A DNA stretch of 64,000 bases from Torreya grandis (GCA_037957365.1 JARHVA010000593.1:1-64000), one strand, 5' to 3'. Positions 24,150 through 35,639 are shown, counted from the first letter of the stretch. Notes: a model not told the origin generated them from the letters alone. A program made the numbers and translations.

Positions 24150-24290
24150 TCAACATTGGTTATATATAACTAACATCAGTTACTTTGGCTAACTAAGATC
24201 TAGCCGATGTCAGTTTTGCTAACCAACATTAGTTAAGCTATGTAATCAATGTTAGTCTTACTTGCTGATGTTGGTTACTGTGTAAAATAG
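24150..24290. repeat. Array of ACCGA-NN-TCGGT-like near-palindromes (internal 1 leader)
   Basis: About six related motifs in ~130 bp, on both strands: caacattggtta, taacatcagtta, agccgatgtcagtt, ccaacattagtta, tcaatgttagtc and gctgatgttggtta. Most differ from TAACCGACATCGGTTA-type units by C-to-T or G-to-A changes. The array lies ~120 bp inside the primer site of this copy. Confidence 0.6.
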
Positions 24291-24404
24291 TGGCAAACAA
24301 AAATGGAAAAATAAAGTTAGAAAATCAATTTACAAGATTTTTAAGGGCCCAAATAAATATTTTAGAGTTAAAAAATGATCTCTTTTAGGTGTGAGATGTA
24401 TCTA

Positions 24405-24422
24405 GTCCCACTGGGCATGCCA
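24405..24422 (-). other. Primer-site-like motif next to the middle LTR
   Basis: The minus strand reads TGGCATGCCCAGTGGGAC three bases after the LTR end ATCACA. It strongly resembles the TGGCACGCCCAGTGGGAC motif that I recall from plant gypsy leaders. The tRNA was not identified. Confidence 0.5.
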
Positions 24423-24425
24423 TTA

Positions 24426-25594
24426 TGTGATATATGAATTTAACTCAAGAGAGGATGGTTAGTATGGTGTTAGTTCCAAAATGAAAATAAAATGAAATAA
24501 ACACACTAATATTATAACATCTATAGGCCTAGACACTAGGGAGAGATTAGTTAACAAAAGAAAATGCCAAACACAACTAAAAATCAAGGAATCAAACACA
24601 ATAATTCCTTCACCTTCCTTAGATGCTCCAAATGCTTTTGTAATGGTGGCTTGCATAGCTTGTGCCCATAAAGTCTTTGATAATAGAAAATTGGCTACCT
24701 CCATCTCTCCTTGGCACCTTTGGCTTATGGCTTGGCTTGGATTCAATTTGGAATTATAACTTTTCATAATAAAGTCCTTGAATATATTTGAGCATAATAA
24801 CTTTCCATCAAAATATCTTAGAAATGATGTTCATCGACTCTCTATTTGAATTTTTTTTGAGAATGTCTAGAATTAACTTGAATTGTCCATCTCAAGATTG
24901 AGATGTGTGGTTGAGGATTAATTAAATTTTTGTAATTAAGTATGTAATTATCCTTATCATGACATTGGAATAAAGTGAAATCAAGAGGCATGGAGGGCAT
25001 GAATCCTGATATTTGTGGCATTTATAGCCTAGGGATGTCTTCCCAAGAAATGACGTCACTTGTTGATGCAGATATTCAATATTCATTTCTTAAAACAAGT
25101 ATTCAAAATTTTTTCATGGAGTTATTAATTAGGCCTTTAATTTGGTTTAATTAGATATTAATTAGGCATGTTTAAGCACTTTGTGCATAAATTACTCAAA
25201 TTGATTAGAATGCCTTGTTATTGGTCCAAAATTTAACTAGATTAGAATTGGAAGGAAATGTCAAATGCATTGGATCCATTATCCCATTTAGGATGTTACT
25301 AAAAACAAATAACAAAAGCATGTGTCTTGTACAAGAGATTTGGTAGGAAAGAGCAATCTATAGCACCAAGGTGCAAAATTGGCATTTTGACTCATAATGA
25401 TCTGATAAAAGTTAGTTGGTCCATAAATTGTATTACCACATTTAGGGATACCCTGGCCAAAATTGGCACTTGAATATATCAATTTCAACTCATTTACCAT
25501 GTTTTACTATTTTTAGGCTAAATTGTGCATTTTAAGTGGAAAAATGCCAAAAATTTGGTTGGAGGTTATCGGTGGCCAATTTTAAGTGTCTACA
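24426..25594 (-). repeat. Array LTR, middle copy
   Basis: This 1.17-kb copy has the best-preserved termini: on the minus strand TGTAGACACTT at 25594 and ATCACA at 24426. It is preceded by a purine tract (AAATAGGGGTAAAC, 25595-25608) and followed by the primer-site-like motif 24405-24422, so it serves both as a 3' LTR and a 5' LTR. Its TATA region is changed to AAATTCAAATAGAG. A decayed run of ~80 codons on the minus strand (24459-24767) is a chance frame. Confidence 0.88.
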
Positions 25595-27499
25595 GTTTAC
25601 CCCTATTTGGGAAGATGTTGCAAACTATAGGCAAAGCAATATATTATCAAATAATAAAAAATATCATGTATGCCAAAAATAAGATGATGGTTAAAGAACA
25701 AAGCTCCAAATGGTTTTGGGAAGCCTATGATGATTTCCCCTCAAGGGAGTGGCCATCGCATTTGTTGATGGATGATCCCTTGAAAAGAAGCAAGAAGAAT
25801 AGTAGAACTAACCCATGGTTGAGATTAATACCTACCAAAAAATGCTTGCATGCATTGATTTAAAAATATTACTGATTTACCCAAAGGTAGTTGTAATTAG
25901 GAATAAAAGTCAAAATAATGATTTTCCCATAGGTGGTTATAATCATTAAGAGGACCTAGATTAGCTAAAGATGATGGTGCCCTAGTTAGGGTTGATTAGT
26001 AAGCATAACTCAAGGATATAACCTAGAATAAATATTAAAGTTGATCGGGTGTAAAGTGATGAAATAGATGAATAGAAGAATAGGATTGATTAATATGAAT
26101 GATTTAGTTATACCTACCAATGAGGAGATGCTCATCATGACTATCAATGATATAACTAGAATGGCCAATGAGTTAATTTGATCAAGGGTGGGATGGGAGA
26201 ACTTGCCAAGGTGTCAAAGAGAAACTTCTATGGCTCCATTGATTGTAGACCTTTCTAAAGTTGATTTTTATTATATCATGTGATGGTAGGATTCATGATA
26301 GAACACCATGAAGACTTGGCTAAAATATGCATAAAGACTAACTCTCAATCCAATAAACACTCAAAAATAATACACCAATGATAAAAACCATGATGATAAT
26401 ATTGATGTATGAATATGGATAGACTCAAGAATAATATAAAAATTGTAATGGCAAGGTGATTGGGCAATGCATGATAAACAAGTGTTGACCCTAGATTGCC
26501 CATAGGCTGTTATAACTAGGATACAACAACATAGGTCAATGATACTAATTTGCCCATTGATGATTATAATTGGTAGCAAGACTAATGAAACACTAGTTTT
26601 CCCATAGGTGGTTATAATCAAGCTCACATAAACAAGCTTGATCAGGATGAAAAATGAAAGATATCTTTCCAGATCAATTGTCACACTATTTTCATAGACT
26701 ATCATTATAAACATGGATTAGATTGATTGTTAAAACTTGATTGGAATCCTCATACAAAAAGTGTAATAAGAACCAAATGAAACAAGAGCAAAATAATATT
26801 GGGTAAGATGACTAAAAATAGGCTTTGGTCTAGATAGGAATGGAATGATAGGATGGTATGGTTTTGCTAAGGATAATGATGGTTTTTTGATAGATTGGAT
26901 AAAATGGTAAGAGGTTTTCCCCCATGTGATGTGGTAAATATCAAGATACATGAAAATGGCAAAAGTATATGTAATAACGGTAATGGCATGGTACATGTTT
27001 TTGGCCTGGGTGTGGTTTTTTATTTTGTTGTTCTTGTTGATGAAGATGCACGTCCTAATTAAGAAATGATATAAATATAATACTTGATTATGTTAATTTA
27101 TAGCCCACACCTCATCTGAATAACTATTCTATCAATAACTACCTACAAATTTGGATGTCAATAATTTTGTTGTGTTCTTCCTTGGTCATTGATTTTGATT
27201 CCTTCAAATGTTGAGACAAGGTATCTTTATAGCTTCTGTAAAGGAAAGTGTGCTTGTGGATGGTAAATAAGGACAAATAATGGATGGTAGGTTTGATTGT
27301 GAAATATAATGCTAGATGATAATGGAATGTATAATGGTGGGAAAACAAATGAATATCAAGAGTTTTAGTCACACATAATGTTGTTGATACTAGATCCAAC
27401 ATAGCTTTGGTTATGGTAGGGATGAAGACTTGTTATCTTGATAAGACCACCATATTTTTTTGTTGTTTGATCTTGGGAGTAGATACCATCTAATTAGGT

Positions 27500-29398
27500 T
27501 TTAGATTGGAAGCTATTTTGATTTGATCTTTGATTTTGTCTTCATCAAGTAGTGAAGAACTTTTATGCTCAGTTATTAGTGCTTGAATGGGGTTTTCACC
27601 AATAAATTTGTCTTGATTGTCCCATATCACTCTAAGAAGGTTTCACTAATGAACATTGGCTTTTGACTTTGATGTTCTTCTAGTGCTTGTAAAAAAGTTT
27701 CACTAGAAGATGTTGAGTTGTGACTTTGATTTTCTTGTAGCACCTCTAAGAAGGTTTCACTAGGAGAGTATTCTTATGCTATATAAATGTGGTCTTAGCC
27801 TCCTTTCTCTTCTTTAATTGCTATGTCATCATAGATTCCATTCAATAAAGTGTGATCTATCAATCACAATCAACACTTATGGGAGATGGAATGTCAATAA
27901 TATAGCTATTTTGGTTGATGGTAATGGCTTGTGGAACAATAATGGAATGGGTAGAGGCTACACAATCTTCATAGAAGATACTAGGAAATCTTGTGTCAAA
28001 GTTGAAGTACTCATCCTAAAAAATTGTAAAATGATAAAAAAAATTATTCAAATTGATCTACAAGGCTTGCGTAACCAATGTTTTAATAACCACAAACATA
28101 TTCTTCTTTTGAATCTGATTTTGACTCAATGGACCTTGAATCCAATGTTGAGACTAAGGTTGATTCTAATTTTGATGCTAAATCTGATGTTGATTCAAAA
28201 ATAAAAATTGAATCTAACTCTGATTCTTCATCTGATGAGTACTTTGTTACAATGATGTCTTGTTGATTATTTGGTTTTAGACAAGTAATGGTCTATGATG
28301 GCATAATGGGATCCACAAATACTGGTTTGTCAAAGTGAGTCTCCTTTATAATGGGAAAAAGGTCAAGAGACAACTCCTCAAAGACTAGTTTGTCAATAAG
28401 AGGCTCTTAAAAAATAGGCATATGGTCAAGGTAATGATTTTTCCAAAGGAAGTTATAATCACTAAGAAGTGACTAAAAAAAGACCAGTTCATTAGTATGA
28501 GACTCCTTGACAACTAGTATAGGATCAATAGGTGATTCATCACAGGCTGACTTATCATAAGTGGTTAGTTCAAGAAAAACATCTTAGATTGGTTATCTTG
28601 GATTTGGTTTTCAATGAGTTGGAAAATACTAGTTTTAAACATAGCTTGGTATTTAAATGATTGGATTGATTGAGGTTTGGATGGGATTGGTACTAGATGA
28701 GGAATTGCTTATGGTTAGATAATATTAGGGCATTGGGGTACATGATTGCTTGTATTATCTAAAAGATAAAGTCCTAAGATGGTAACGATAGGGTGTTGTG
28801 AGGGTTGATTTCTCACACAAGCTAAAGTACTAGGTCCTATAATTATAGAGTGTTTTGGATCTTGATTTCTCACATAAACCAAAGGATGAGGTCCTAGTAT
28901 AAAAATGGTTGGGCATTGTGGAGCTTGGTTGCTCACACAAACCAAAGGATGAGGTCTTGTTATGAGAATGGTGTGATATTATGGTTCTAGAATAGAAATG
29001 GTATGATGTGGTGGAGCCTAATTACTCACATAATCCAAAGCATCCAAGTCATCCTCACAAACCATATCATCTCAATTGTGAGTTGGCTCATAAGCTGGTT
29101 GTTGACTGTGTTCCATATACTGATTATTAAAAAGAGGATATGGATTCATATCCCAAACAACATTATCTATAGTTGGGTCTTCAAATTATTCCTCAAAAGA
29201 CTCTTTATGATAATCAAGTACTTTATTTGGATTTTGTGGATTTTGACTATGTTCCCAATATGGAGTATTGTAGGGAGAATAATAAAAATCCTTAGAAAAT
29301 ATTTCTTTATAAGGGTTCCTAGTGGGATTTTGTATATCAATTATATTATAAGTTGGATTATACATGACTCTACCATAATTTTATCTATACATATCCAT
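27500..29398 (-). pseudogene. Decayed repeat-rich acidic protein of the array, copy 2
   Basis: This is the homologue of 20110-22023. The clearest part is 28715-28945, where units such as VCVSNQAPQCPTIFILGPHP and SNHVPQCPNII are readable. Other modules (the Tyr/Asn start near 29390, the Ser/Asp-rich part near 28100-28200 and FLEVL-type repeats near 27600-27780) are recognisable mainly by DNA similarity to copy 1. It carries more stops and frameshifts than copy 1. Function is unknown. Confidence 0.5.
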
Positions 29399-31084
29399 GT
29401 AAATGATTAAAGCTTGAAAATAAAAAGGTTTAGAGTTCTACAAACTTTAAAAAACTATGTCCAAAGGATAAATGGTTCAAGCTTAGTCTAACTTGATCAA
29501 AAGGTGGTGTTGTATCTCCAATGTGGTCTAAAAGTTGATTTGTATCTCCAAAATGATTTATGCTAAAACTTGACATAAAATAATCTAACATCAGATGTCA
29601 TACACCTAAAATGTCAAGCGTCTAAATAAAAACTGACATGTCCAAGGTCTAGTTCAAAGTGATCCAAACAAGGTCTAAACTAGGAAAGGGAAAAGATGAG
29701 TTACTAGGTCTTTGGTCAAAACATGGATTCAAAATCTAAGCTCAAACAAATAGGCATGTGCTAGGAATCTTGGCCAAATAATGTCAAAAGCTAGACTTGA
29801 AACAAAAGTATCATGTGATTTGATTTAATCTAACAAGTTTGGGAACAACTTTGACATAGACCCAGCATACAGAATCAAACATAAACAGGATTAATTAGCA
29901 TAAGTCATAAGACAAAAGGATATTTAAATAAATACTATGTTTTCCCAAATAAAATCATAAACAATGATGAGGATAGGCATGAAATATATAAACCATCAAT
30001 AGTTTTCAAATTTGGGTAATTGATTAACTAAAGTTATACAACCCAAAAGAGAAATATCTATATAACAACCCTATGAATTAAGGCCTAAATAGAAATCAAT
30101 CAATGTTTTCATCCAAACTTGACAAGGGTAATTTAAAACTCAATGGTGAAAACTAGGATTTTATCAAACAAGCTAGACAATATTGGATAGCATGACAATA
30201 AAATAAAAAGGTTCAAATGGTATACATGACATGGTCTAAAAAAAATGGGTTTTGGTACAAGGTGAAACAAGACTTAAGACAAATTGAGTAGCCTAATGAT
30301 CTAAGCATGCTCGAATAATGTAATCAATGTTATGTTTCAAAAACATAAAAGGTTCAAAATGTTTTGACATGATTTGGGCAGCATAATGCTACCCTTCACA
30401 ACTACAATAACACACACACAAACAAGTTATCAAAAATTTCAAGGCACAAGTGTGGTGTAAAATGGCTAGCATAATGCCTCTTTATAAAAAAGGGTGATGT
30501 ATAGATAAATTAGTTTTGGCATGGCTTTATGAAAAAAAAAATAAGTTTTAGTCTCAAAACATACCAAACAAAAATGACCAAAATACACTAAGTATAATTG
30601 TCCAAATCCGAGAAAGGGTATAGCAATGTGGGGTTGACTAAACTAGAAAGATTTCAAATGTTTCTAGGGGAATCAATTTCAAAATGACTTTCATGTCAAA
30701 TAATGTAAAAGACAAGCATGGAAATTGGGTGACTACATCATTAGTTGGTTTTATAAAGGTCCAGTTCTTTTTACAACCTACATCCTACTATTTGTTTAGT
30801 GTAGTGTGATGTCCAAATGCAAATACATCCCATGTGTAACTCAGAAGGATTAAGTGAATTCAATGTTAGGAGATGAAACCCTTGGTCAAATATTCCCTAA
30901 ATAACTCATGGGAGGTAATGGCATCCCCCTCGCAAGCCAAGTTTGCATAAAAATAAAATATTAAGAGAAAGACTTTAGGGTGATTTTCAAGGTCACCCAA
31001 ACTTTGACAAGATTTTGGGGAGTGCTTTAGATGACATTCTTTCTAAGCCTTAGACTAAGATTTTGCAATAGAAATGGAACTTTT

Positions 31085-31205
31085 GATTACAACCAACATC
31101 AATTACTTTGGCCAATCGAGACCTAACTGATGTTGGTTTTGCTAACCAATGTTAGTTAAGCTATGTAATTAATGCCAGTCTTACTTGTCGATGTCAGTTA
31201 CTATA
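31085..31205. repeat. Array of ACCGA-NN-TCGGT-like near-palindromes (internal 2 leader)
   Basis: Counterpart of 24150-24290: accaacatcaatta, taactgatgttggtt, accaatgttagtta, taatgccagtc and gtcgatgtcagtta. Unit order and spacing match the other copy. Confidence 0.6.
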
Positions 31206-31326
31206 TAAAATAGTGGCAAAAAAACAAAAAAATAAAGTTATAAAATAAATTTACAAGAGTTTTAAGGGCCCAAATAAATATTTTAGAGTTTCAAAATAAT
31301 CTCCTTTAGGTGTGAGATGTGTCCTA

Positions 31327-31344
31327 GTCCCACTAGGTGTGCCA
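31327..31344 (-). other. Primer-site-like motif next to the 5' array LTR
   Basis: The minus strand reads TGGCACACCTAGTGGGAC three bases after the LTR end GATCACA; it is the equivalent of 24405-24422. Confidence 0.5.
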
Positions 31345-31347
31345 TTA

Positions 31348-32536
31348 TGTGATCTAAGAAGTTGATTCAAGAGAGGATGGTTAGTATAGTGTTAGTTCCA
31401 AAATGAAAACAAAATGAAATAAACACACTAATAGTATAACATATTTAGGCCTAGACACTAGGGAGAGCTTAATTAACAAAATCACATGACAAACACAACT
31501 AAAAAGTAAGGAATCAAACACAATAATTCCTTCACCTTCCTTAGATGCTCCAAATAACTTTATAATGGTGGCTTGCTCAACTTGTGCTCATGAAGTCTTT
31601 GGCAATGGAAGCTTGGCTACCTCCATCTCTACTTAACACCTTTGGTTTGTGGCTTGGCTTGGATTAAATTTGGCATTATAACTATGCATAATCAATTCCC
31701 TGAAGATATTTGAGCATAATAACTTTGAAATAGCTTAGAAATGATGTTCATGGCCTCTCTATTTATAGATTTTTGAGAATGTCTAGAATCAACCTGAACC
31801 ATCCATCTCAAGATTGAGATGTGTGGTTGAGGATTAATTCAATTTTTGTAATTAATTTTGTAATTATCCTCATCATGACATTAGAATAATGGGTAGTTAA
31901 TATTCATGGAGGGCATCATGGAAGGAATTGATGAGGCATAGAGGGCATGAATCCTAATATGTGTGGCATTTATGGCCTAAGGATGTCTTCCCAAGAAATG
32001 AGGTCACTTGATGATGTAGATATTCAATATTCATTTCTAAAAACAAGTACTCAATAGTTTTCCATGGAATTATTAATGAGGCCTCTAATTTGGTTTAATT
32101 AGCTCTTAAGCATGTGTAAGTATTTTGTACACAAATTACTCAAATTGATCAGAATGACTTATTATTCATCTAAATTTTGACTAGATTAGAATTGGAAGGC
32201 AATGCTAGATGTGTTGGTTACATTATCTCATTTAGGATGTTACTAAAAAAATAACAAAGTCACGTGTCTTGTGGAAGATATTTGATAGGAAAGAGCTATC
32301 CAAAGCACCTAGGTGCAAAATTGGTATTTTGACTCAAAATGATCTGATCAAAGTTAGCTGGCCTATAAATTGCATTACCCCATTTAGGGATACCCTGACC
32401 AAAATTAGAACTTGAATACATCAATTTCAATTGATTTAGCATGTTTTAATGTTTTAAATCTAAATTGTGCATTTGAAGTGGAAATTGTCCAAAATCCTAG
32501 TTAGAGGTTATCGGTGGCTGATTTTAGGTGTCTATA
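31348..32536 (-). repeat. Array LTR, 5' copy
   Basis: A 1.19-kb LTR. The start on the minus strand is TATAGACACC (decayed TGTAGACACC) and the end GATCACA. It has a TATA-like CTATAAATAGAGAGGCC near 31752-31768. The perfect fold-back catctcaagattgagatg lies near 31803-31820. The sequence beyond 32536 is gag of copia H. Confidence 0.85.
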
Positions 32537-33200
32537 GATTCTTGCCTTTGTGTTGATGAGAAGTCAACACATGTTCTTCTTGGTTGTTATGAGTATTAAA
32601 ATACTCTTCCTATTTCAACATATTTACCAATTTTTCAAAACTTCATTTCTATTCTATGACAATCAAAGTGGTCACAAAAATTATATAGGATGGTGGAAGT
32701 GATCTCAAAATAATAAGTAGAAGAGAGTCATCTAAAACTATCTCACCCAAGGTTTAAAGGGATTCCATTGGGTAAGATAGTTATATATGACTCTCTTATA
32801 CTTATTATCTTGAGATCACTGATGCCCTTAGTGTTGCAACACATCTTAAAAAGGCCTTCACTATTTCTCTTGATCTCAATTTGAGAGAGTGGAGTTGAAA
32901 TTATAGATTAGAATAGTACTTTCATTTTTGTCTTCATATACAATTTGGATCTTGTCCCAAGATTTCTTATCTATTTTGACTTCACAAATGTGTGGTTGAT
33001 CTTCATCCAATACTCTAAAAATTATTATCATCTTAGCCTTTTGGTTGGCTTTGTCAAACTTACATTTTTGATCAATTTTTATTACATGTTCGGTATATGA
33101 GCCATCTTCTATAGACCAAATTTTGGATCTTGTACAGCCATTATCAAGACTAGTTGACTTTATCTTCCAATCAAATTAGTTATCACCTTTGAAGATTTAT
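32537..33200 (-). pseudogene. Copia H gag, N-terminal part
   Basis: Gag forms the particle in which cDNA is made. The minus strand reads FDWKIKSTS (near 33160-33185), then IWSIEDGSYTEHVIKIDQKC, a KANQKAKMIIIFRVLDED stretch (33000-33080) and KKSWDKIQIVYEDKNESTIL (32930-32975). These correspond to the conserved NY-DW start, the helix around D-KA-I-L, and the WD-L---YE motif of Ty1/copia gag. Stops and a local inverted duplication (32698-32820) interrupt the C-terminal half. The frame continues across the inserted array to the knuckle at 16425-16485. Confidence 0.7.
32698..32820. repeat. Near-perfect 123-bp inverted repeat inside gag
   Basis: Two ~53-bp arms (32698-32750 and 32768-32820) pair with about six mismatches around a ~17-nt loop; both outer ends read AGTGATCTCAA. 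The right arm continues the gag frame (ISDLKIIS), so the left arm looks like an inverted local duplication of gag rather than a transposon. Confidence 0.8.
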
Positions 33201-33890
33201 GAATCCAATAAAAATAATTTTGGATCCTATGCAACCATTATCAAGACCACGGGTAATGAATTGGTTCCTTATCACTCCAGGTATATAGGTATCCTTTTCT
33301 ATATATCGTCAGAATGATAAACTAGACCTTTCCTTATATGTGCCCTTCCTTTATACCCATTAGTATGGATAATAATATTTCCCTTTCTATACACCTAATG
33401 GTATGGGAAAGAGGTGTAAACATATGAGAAAGAATCAAATACTTGATACCTATTGATTATTTTGACCATAAGTAAAAATAGGTCAACCCATATAGGACAA
33501 AACTTATATAGGGTTCTATTAGAATGTTATAGGGTGTGTCATGGTAATTTTAATGTCATTTAATATGATATTAGCCTTGGTCATGGTAAAATTTAGTCGT
33601 AAGTTATTTAATGTCACTTAGAGGTCACATTTGAGTCACTAATGAAGGTGGTATGATTTTATCAAGTAAACAAGTGTATCAAACTATCTCTTAATGTCCT
33701 ACATGTCATATCTTATCAGTCTATAGACACCAAAAGTATGTGCACCATAATTTCAAATGTTGAGGTATCCCTTTACTACTTGGGGACCTTTTCAAGACTA
33801 ATCTAACCCTCTAAACCTTAATTGAGCTCACTCATAGTCAGTTTAACTCAATTGGCTTAACCTTACGTTTTAGCTCTTTTTACCCCTTAA
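33201..33890. other. Interval without recognised gene
   Basis: It holds a short direct repeat (ttggatcttgtacagccatt at 33124 versus ttggatcctatgcaaccatt at 33219). A TATAGACACC at 33722-33731 could be a decayed LTR start in plus orientation. Together with 41470-42776, from which it is separated by element B, it probably contains the 5' LTR and leader of gypsy element C, but I could not pair it with a 3' copy. Confidence 0.35.
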
Positions 33891-33895
33891 CACTC
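33891..33895. other. Target-site duplication of element B (with 41465-41469)
   Basis: CACTC occurs immediately outside both LTRs of element B, an exact 5-bp duplication. Confidence 0.85.
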
Positions 33896-34035
33896 TATTG
33901 GTTGAATATTTTGTCGATCAGCGTACTGATAAATAAAATAGGTCTGATCAGCCAAAGTAGGAAGATTGGTCATCTAAATGTGTAGGTTTACCACATCAAA
34001 AGGGGACTAATCTCTCCTCTCATTAAGGGGAGGTT

Positions 34036-34038
<3 letters not shown>

Positions 34039-34096
<58 letters not shown>
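34039..34096. repeat. (TA)29 microsatellite in the B 3' LTR
   Basis: 58 bp of uninterrupted TA. The equivalent site in the other LTR (39135-39150) has only a short TA run, so expansion happened after insertion. Confidence 0.95.
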
Positions 34097-34099
<3 letters not shown>

Positions 34100-35639
34100 A
34101 ATAATACTCAAAGGTAGGACAAACCATCCATCTCTCTTTTTTTAGAGATGATGCATGTAGATCAAAGGAAAAACTCAAGGGAAATGACAAAAAGTACTCT
34201 TCTTTCAGAAGTACTATTCATTAAGCCACAAGAATACTCTTGGTAGTAAAATCAAAATGTAACTAAGGACATAGTAACCAATAAATTGAGATGTAGCACA
34301 AAGTCTCCACCTAAATTGCCCAAGAGTGAGATACAAAGGACAATGAGGGCACAAAGTCGTTCGAAGGTTGTTTACATAGAAATGAAAAGAAAACACACTA
34401 AAGGCAATTATGAGGGCACAAAGTCTCTCCACAGTTGACTTCAAGACACCTTCCTGATTACTTTCACTAATCCTTCTTGTTAAATTAAAGGAACAAAAAA
34501 TATATTAAGGAAAAAGACATAAGAACAGTTTCCTCAACAATAAAGATATCATATCACAAAGTCTGAAAAGTCACTTGCTTTCTTATTCCAATAACAAGTC
34601 TTAGTAATGCCTTTCAATTTGGGTAGAGTTTCATTTTTTATTGTCAAAAAGAGATCCATTTACAATAAAAGAGAGTCCCTCTTATAGCCTCGTCAAGAAG
34701 GACTCGAGAACAGTAACACATCATGTTGCATTGAAATTTGTTAAGAAGACAGGCTAGAATTTAGGGGCATCTACCCATTTGTTTTTATCATTGTAAGGAA
34801 ACAAGTCATGCTATTGAAAGTTTTCAACTTTCAATGTCCACCTGGTGATTTGATCCTTCTTCATCATTCCTCCTTTTCTGGTTAGTTGAATTAGGTCCTT
34901 GATTCAATCTGATACTCTGTTCTTTAATCGCTTCCTACTAATCTTGGCCTTAAAGCCTTTGAATGAATTCAAGACCATAGATTTAAATCTACAAGGATCA
35001 ATGGCTATTTTATGAGCTTTGAAATTGACATTCACACACCCGTCATTATGCTTTCAATGGCTAGTTTTCTATTATGGAATTTGACGTCTTCGAGCACGTC
35101 ACCCCTTGGTCTTTCTTTGGCTTTCCTATTTTACATCCTCCCAAAGGGAAGGTGACCCTTCAACTTTAGGGGAGTGTCCTTTAATTTGGTAGCTGAGAGT
35201 CCCTCACAAGGGCACTTTCCCTTCAGGGTCCTTCAGTGGCCTTTTATCTTCAGCAGTCCTATGGAGCTTTCTCGCAGGCTCTTTTCCCTGGGCTTTCTCT
35301 GCGGGAAAATTCTTGCAAACTTTTTCCGTGGGCATTTTCCCATGAACAAAAAGTTTGTGGAAATTTCCCACGGACAAAAAGTCCATGGAATTGTTTTGAT
35401 CGCTTTACCTTTCATCTTTGGAAAATTCCTTCAGGTCTCCTCCCACAGCTACTTTCCCGAATTCTTTCAGACTTTTTGTCTAAAGGAATTCCTTTGGACA
35501 AAAGTCTAAAAGAATTGTTTCTTGCCTTAGTCTTTTTCAACTGCCTTAAACAAAAATCCAAAAGAATTTACCTTTGCAACCTTCTTTGAAAATGACCCTT
35601 TTAAAGGGTACTTTTGTCGACCAAGTGCCCTCCATAAGG

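Larger units (their letters stand above)
17728..24425 (-). other. Array internal region 1 (no pol)
   Basis: The 6.7-kb interior aligns with 25595-31347 but has two extra stretches: about 18545-19066 (~520 bp) and 23725-24160 (~440 bp). Minus-strand order is primer site, ACCGA-NN-TCGGT motif array, non-coding leader, a decayed repeat-protein ORF (20110-22023), a motif array, purine tract, LTR. I see no gag, protease, RT or integrase. Most of 17728-20100 and 22100-24100 appears non-coding. Confidence 0.75.
25595..31347 (-). other. Array internal region 2 (no pol)
   Basis: Homologous to internal 1 throughout but shorter by ~945 bp because of two missing segments. It has the same order of leader motif array, repeat-protein ORF and ATAGGTGGTTATA array. 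No pol domain was seen on either strand. Confidence 0.75.
16544..32536 (-). mobile_element. Tandem LTR-internal-LTR-internal-LTR element without pol (LARD-like array)
   Basis: Three homologous LTRs (16544-17727, 24426-25594, 31348-32536) flank two homologous internal regions (6.7 and 5.75 kb) in one orientation. Minus-strand features agree: each LTR starts TGTAGACAC-like, a purine tract precedes the two lower LTRs, and a primer-site-like TGGCAYRCCYAGTGGGAC follows the two upper ones. No RT, integrase or protease was seen, so the family resembles large retrotransposon derivatives that depend on a partner. The array probably arose by unequal recombination between LTRs of two copies. The flanking pentamers GTTTC (16539-16543) and GATTC (32537-32541) are a probable target duplication with one change, so the array behaves as one insertion into gag of element H. 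Confidence 0.85.
12790..33200 (-). mobile_element. Ty1/copia element H (decayed, split by the 16544-32536 array)
   Basis: Read on the minus strand from 33200 to 13125, the order is gag, (insertion), gag zinc knuckle, protease, pre-integrase, integrase, RT, RNase H, which is the Ty1/copia order. The gag halves on the two sides of the insertion read toward each other and are joined at GAATC/GAAAC, the probable target duplication of the inserted array. A tentative 3' LTR follows the last codon at ~13155. The 5' LTR was not identified upstream of 33200, so the element may be truncated or its LTR too diverged to see. Confidence 0.75.

Noticed and set aside
27818..28204. Plus-strand open frame of 128 codons
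   Set aside because: It is the antisense shadow of the repeat-protein relic on the minus strand and has low-complexity Leu-rich composition.
29003..29410. Plus-strand open frame of 135 codons, Ile/Trp-rich
   Set aside because: Antisense to the N-terminal part of the repeat-protein relic; the homologous place in copy 1 is open only in part.
32698..32820. MITE interpretation of the inverted repeat
   Set aside because: One arm continues the gag reading frame and no target duplication flanks the hairpin, so a local inverted duplication fits better.
33201..33890. 5' LTR of copia H
   Set aside because: I could not align it with the tentative 3' LTR at 12790-13155, and no initiator-Met primer site stands before gag.
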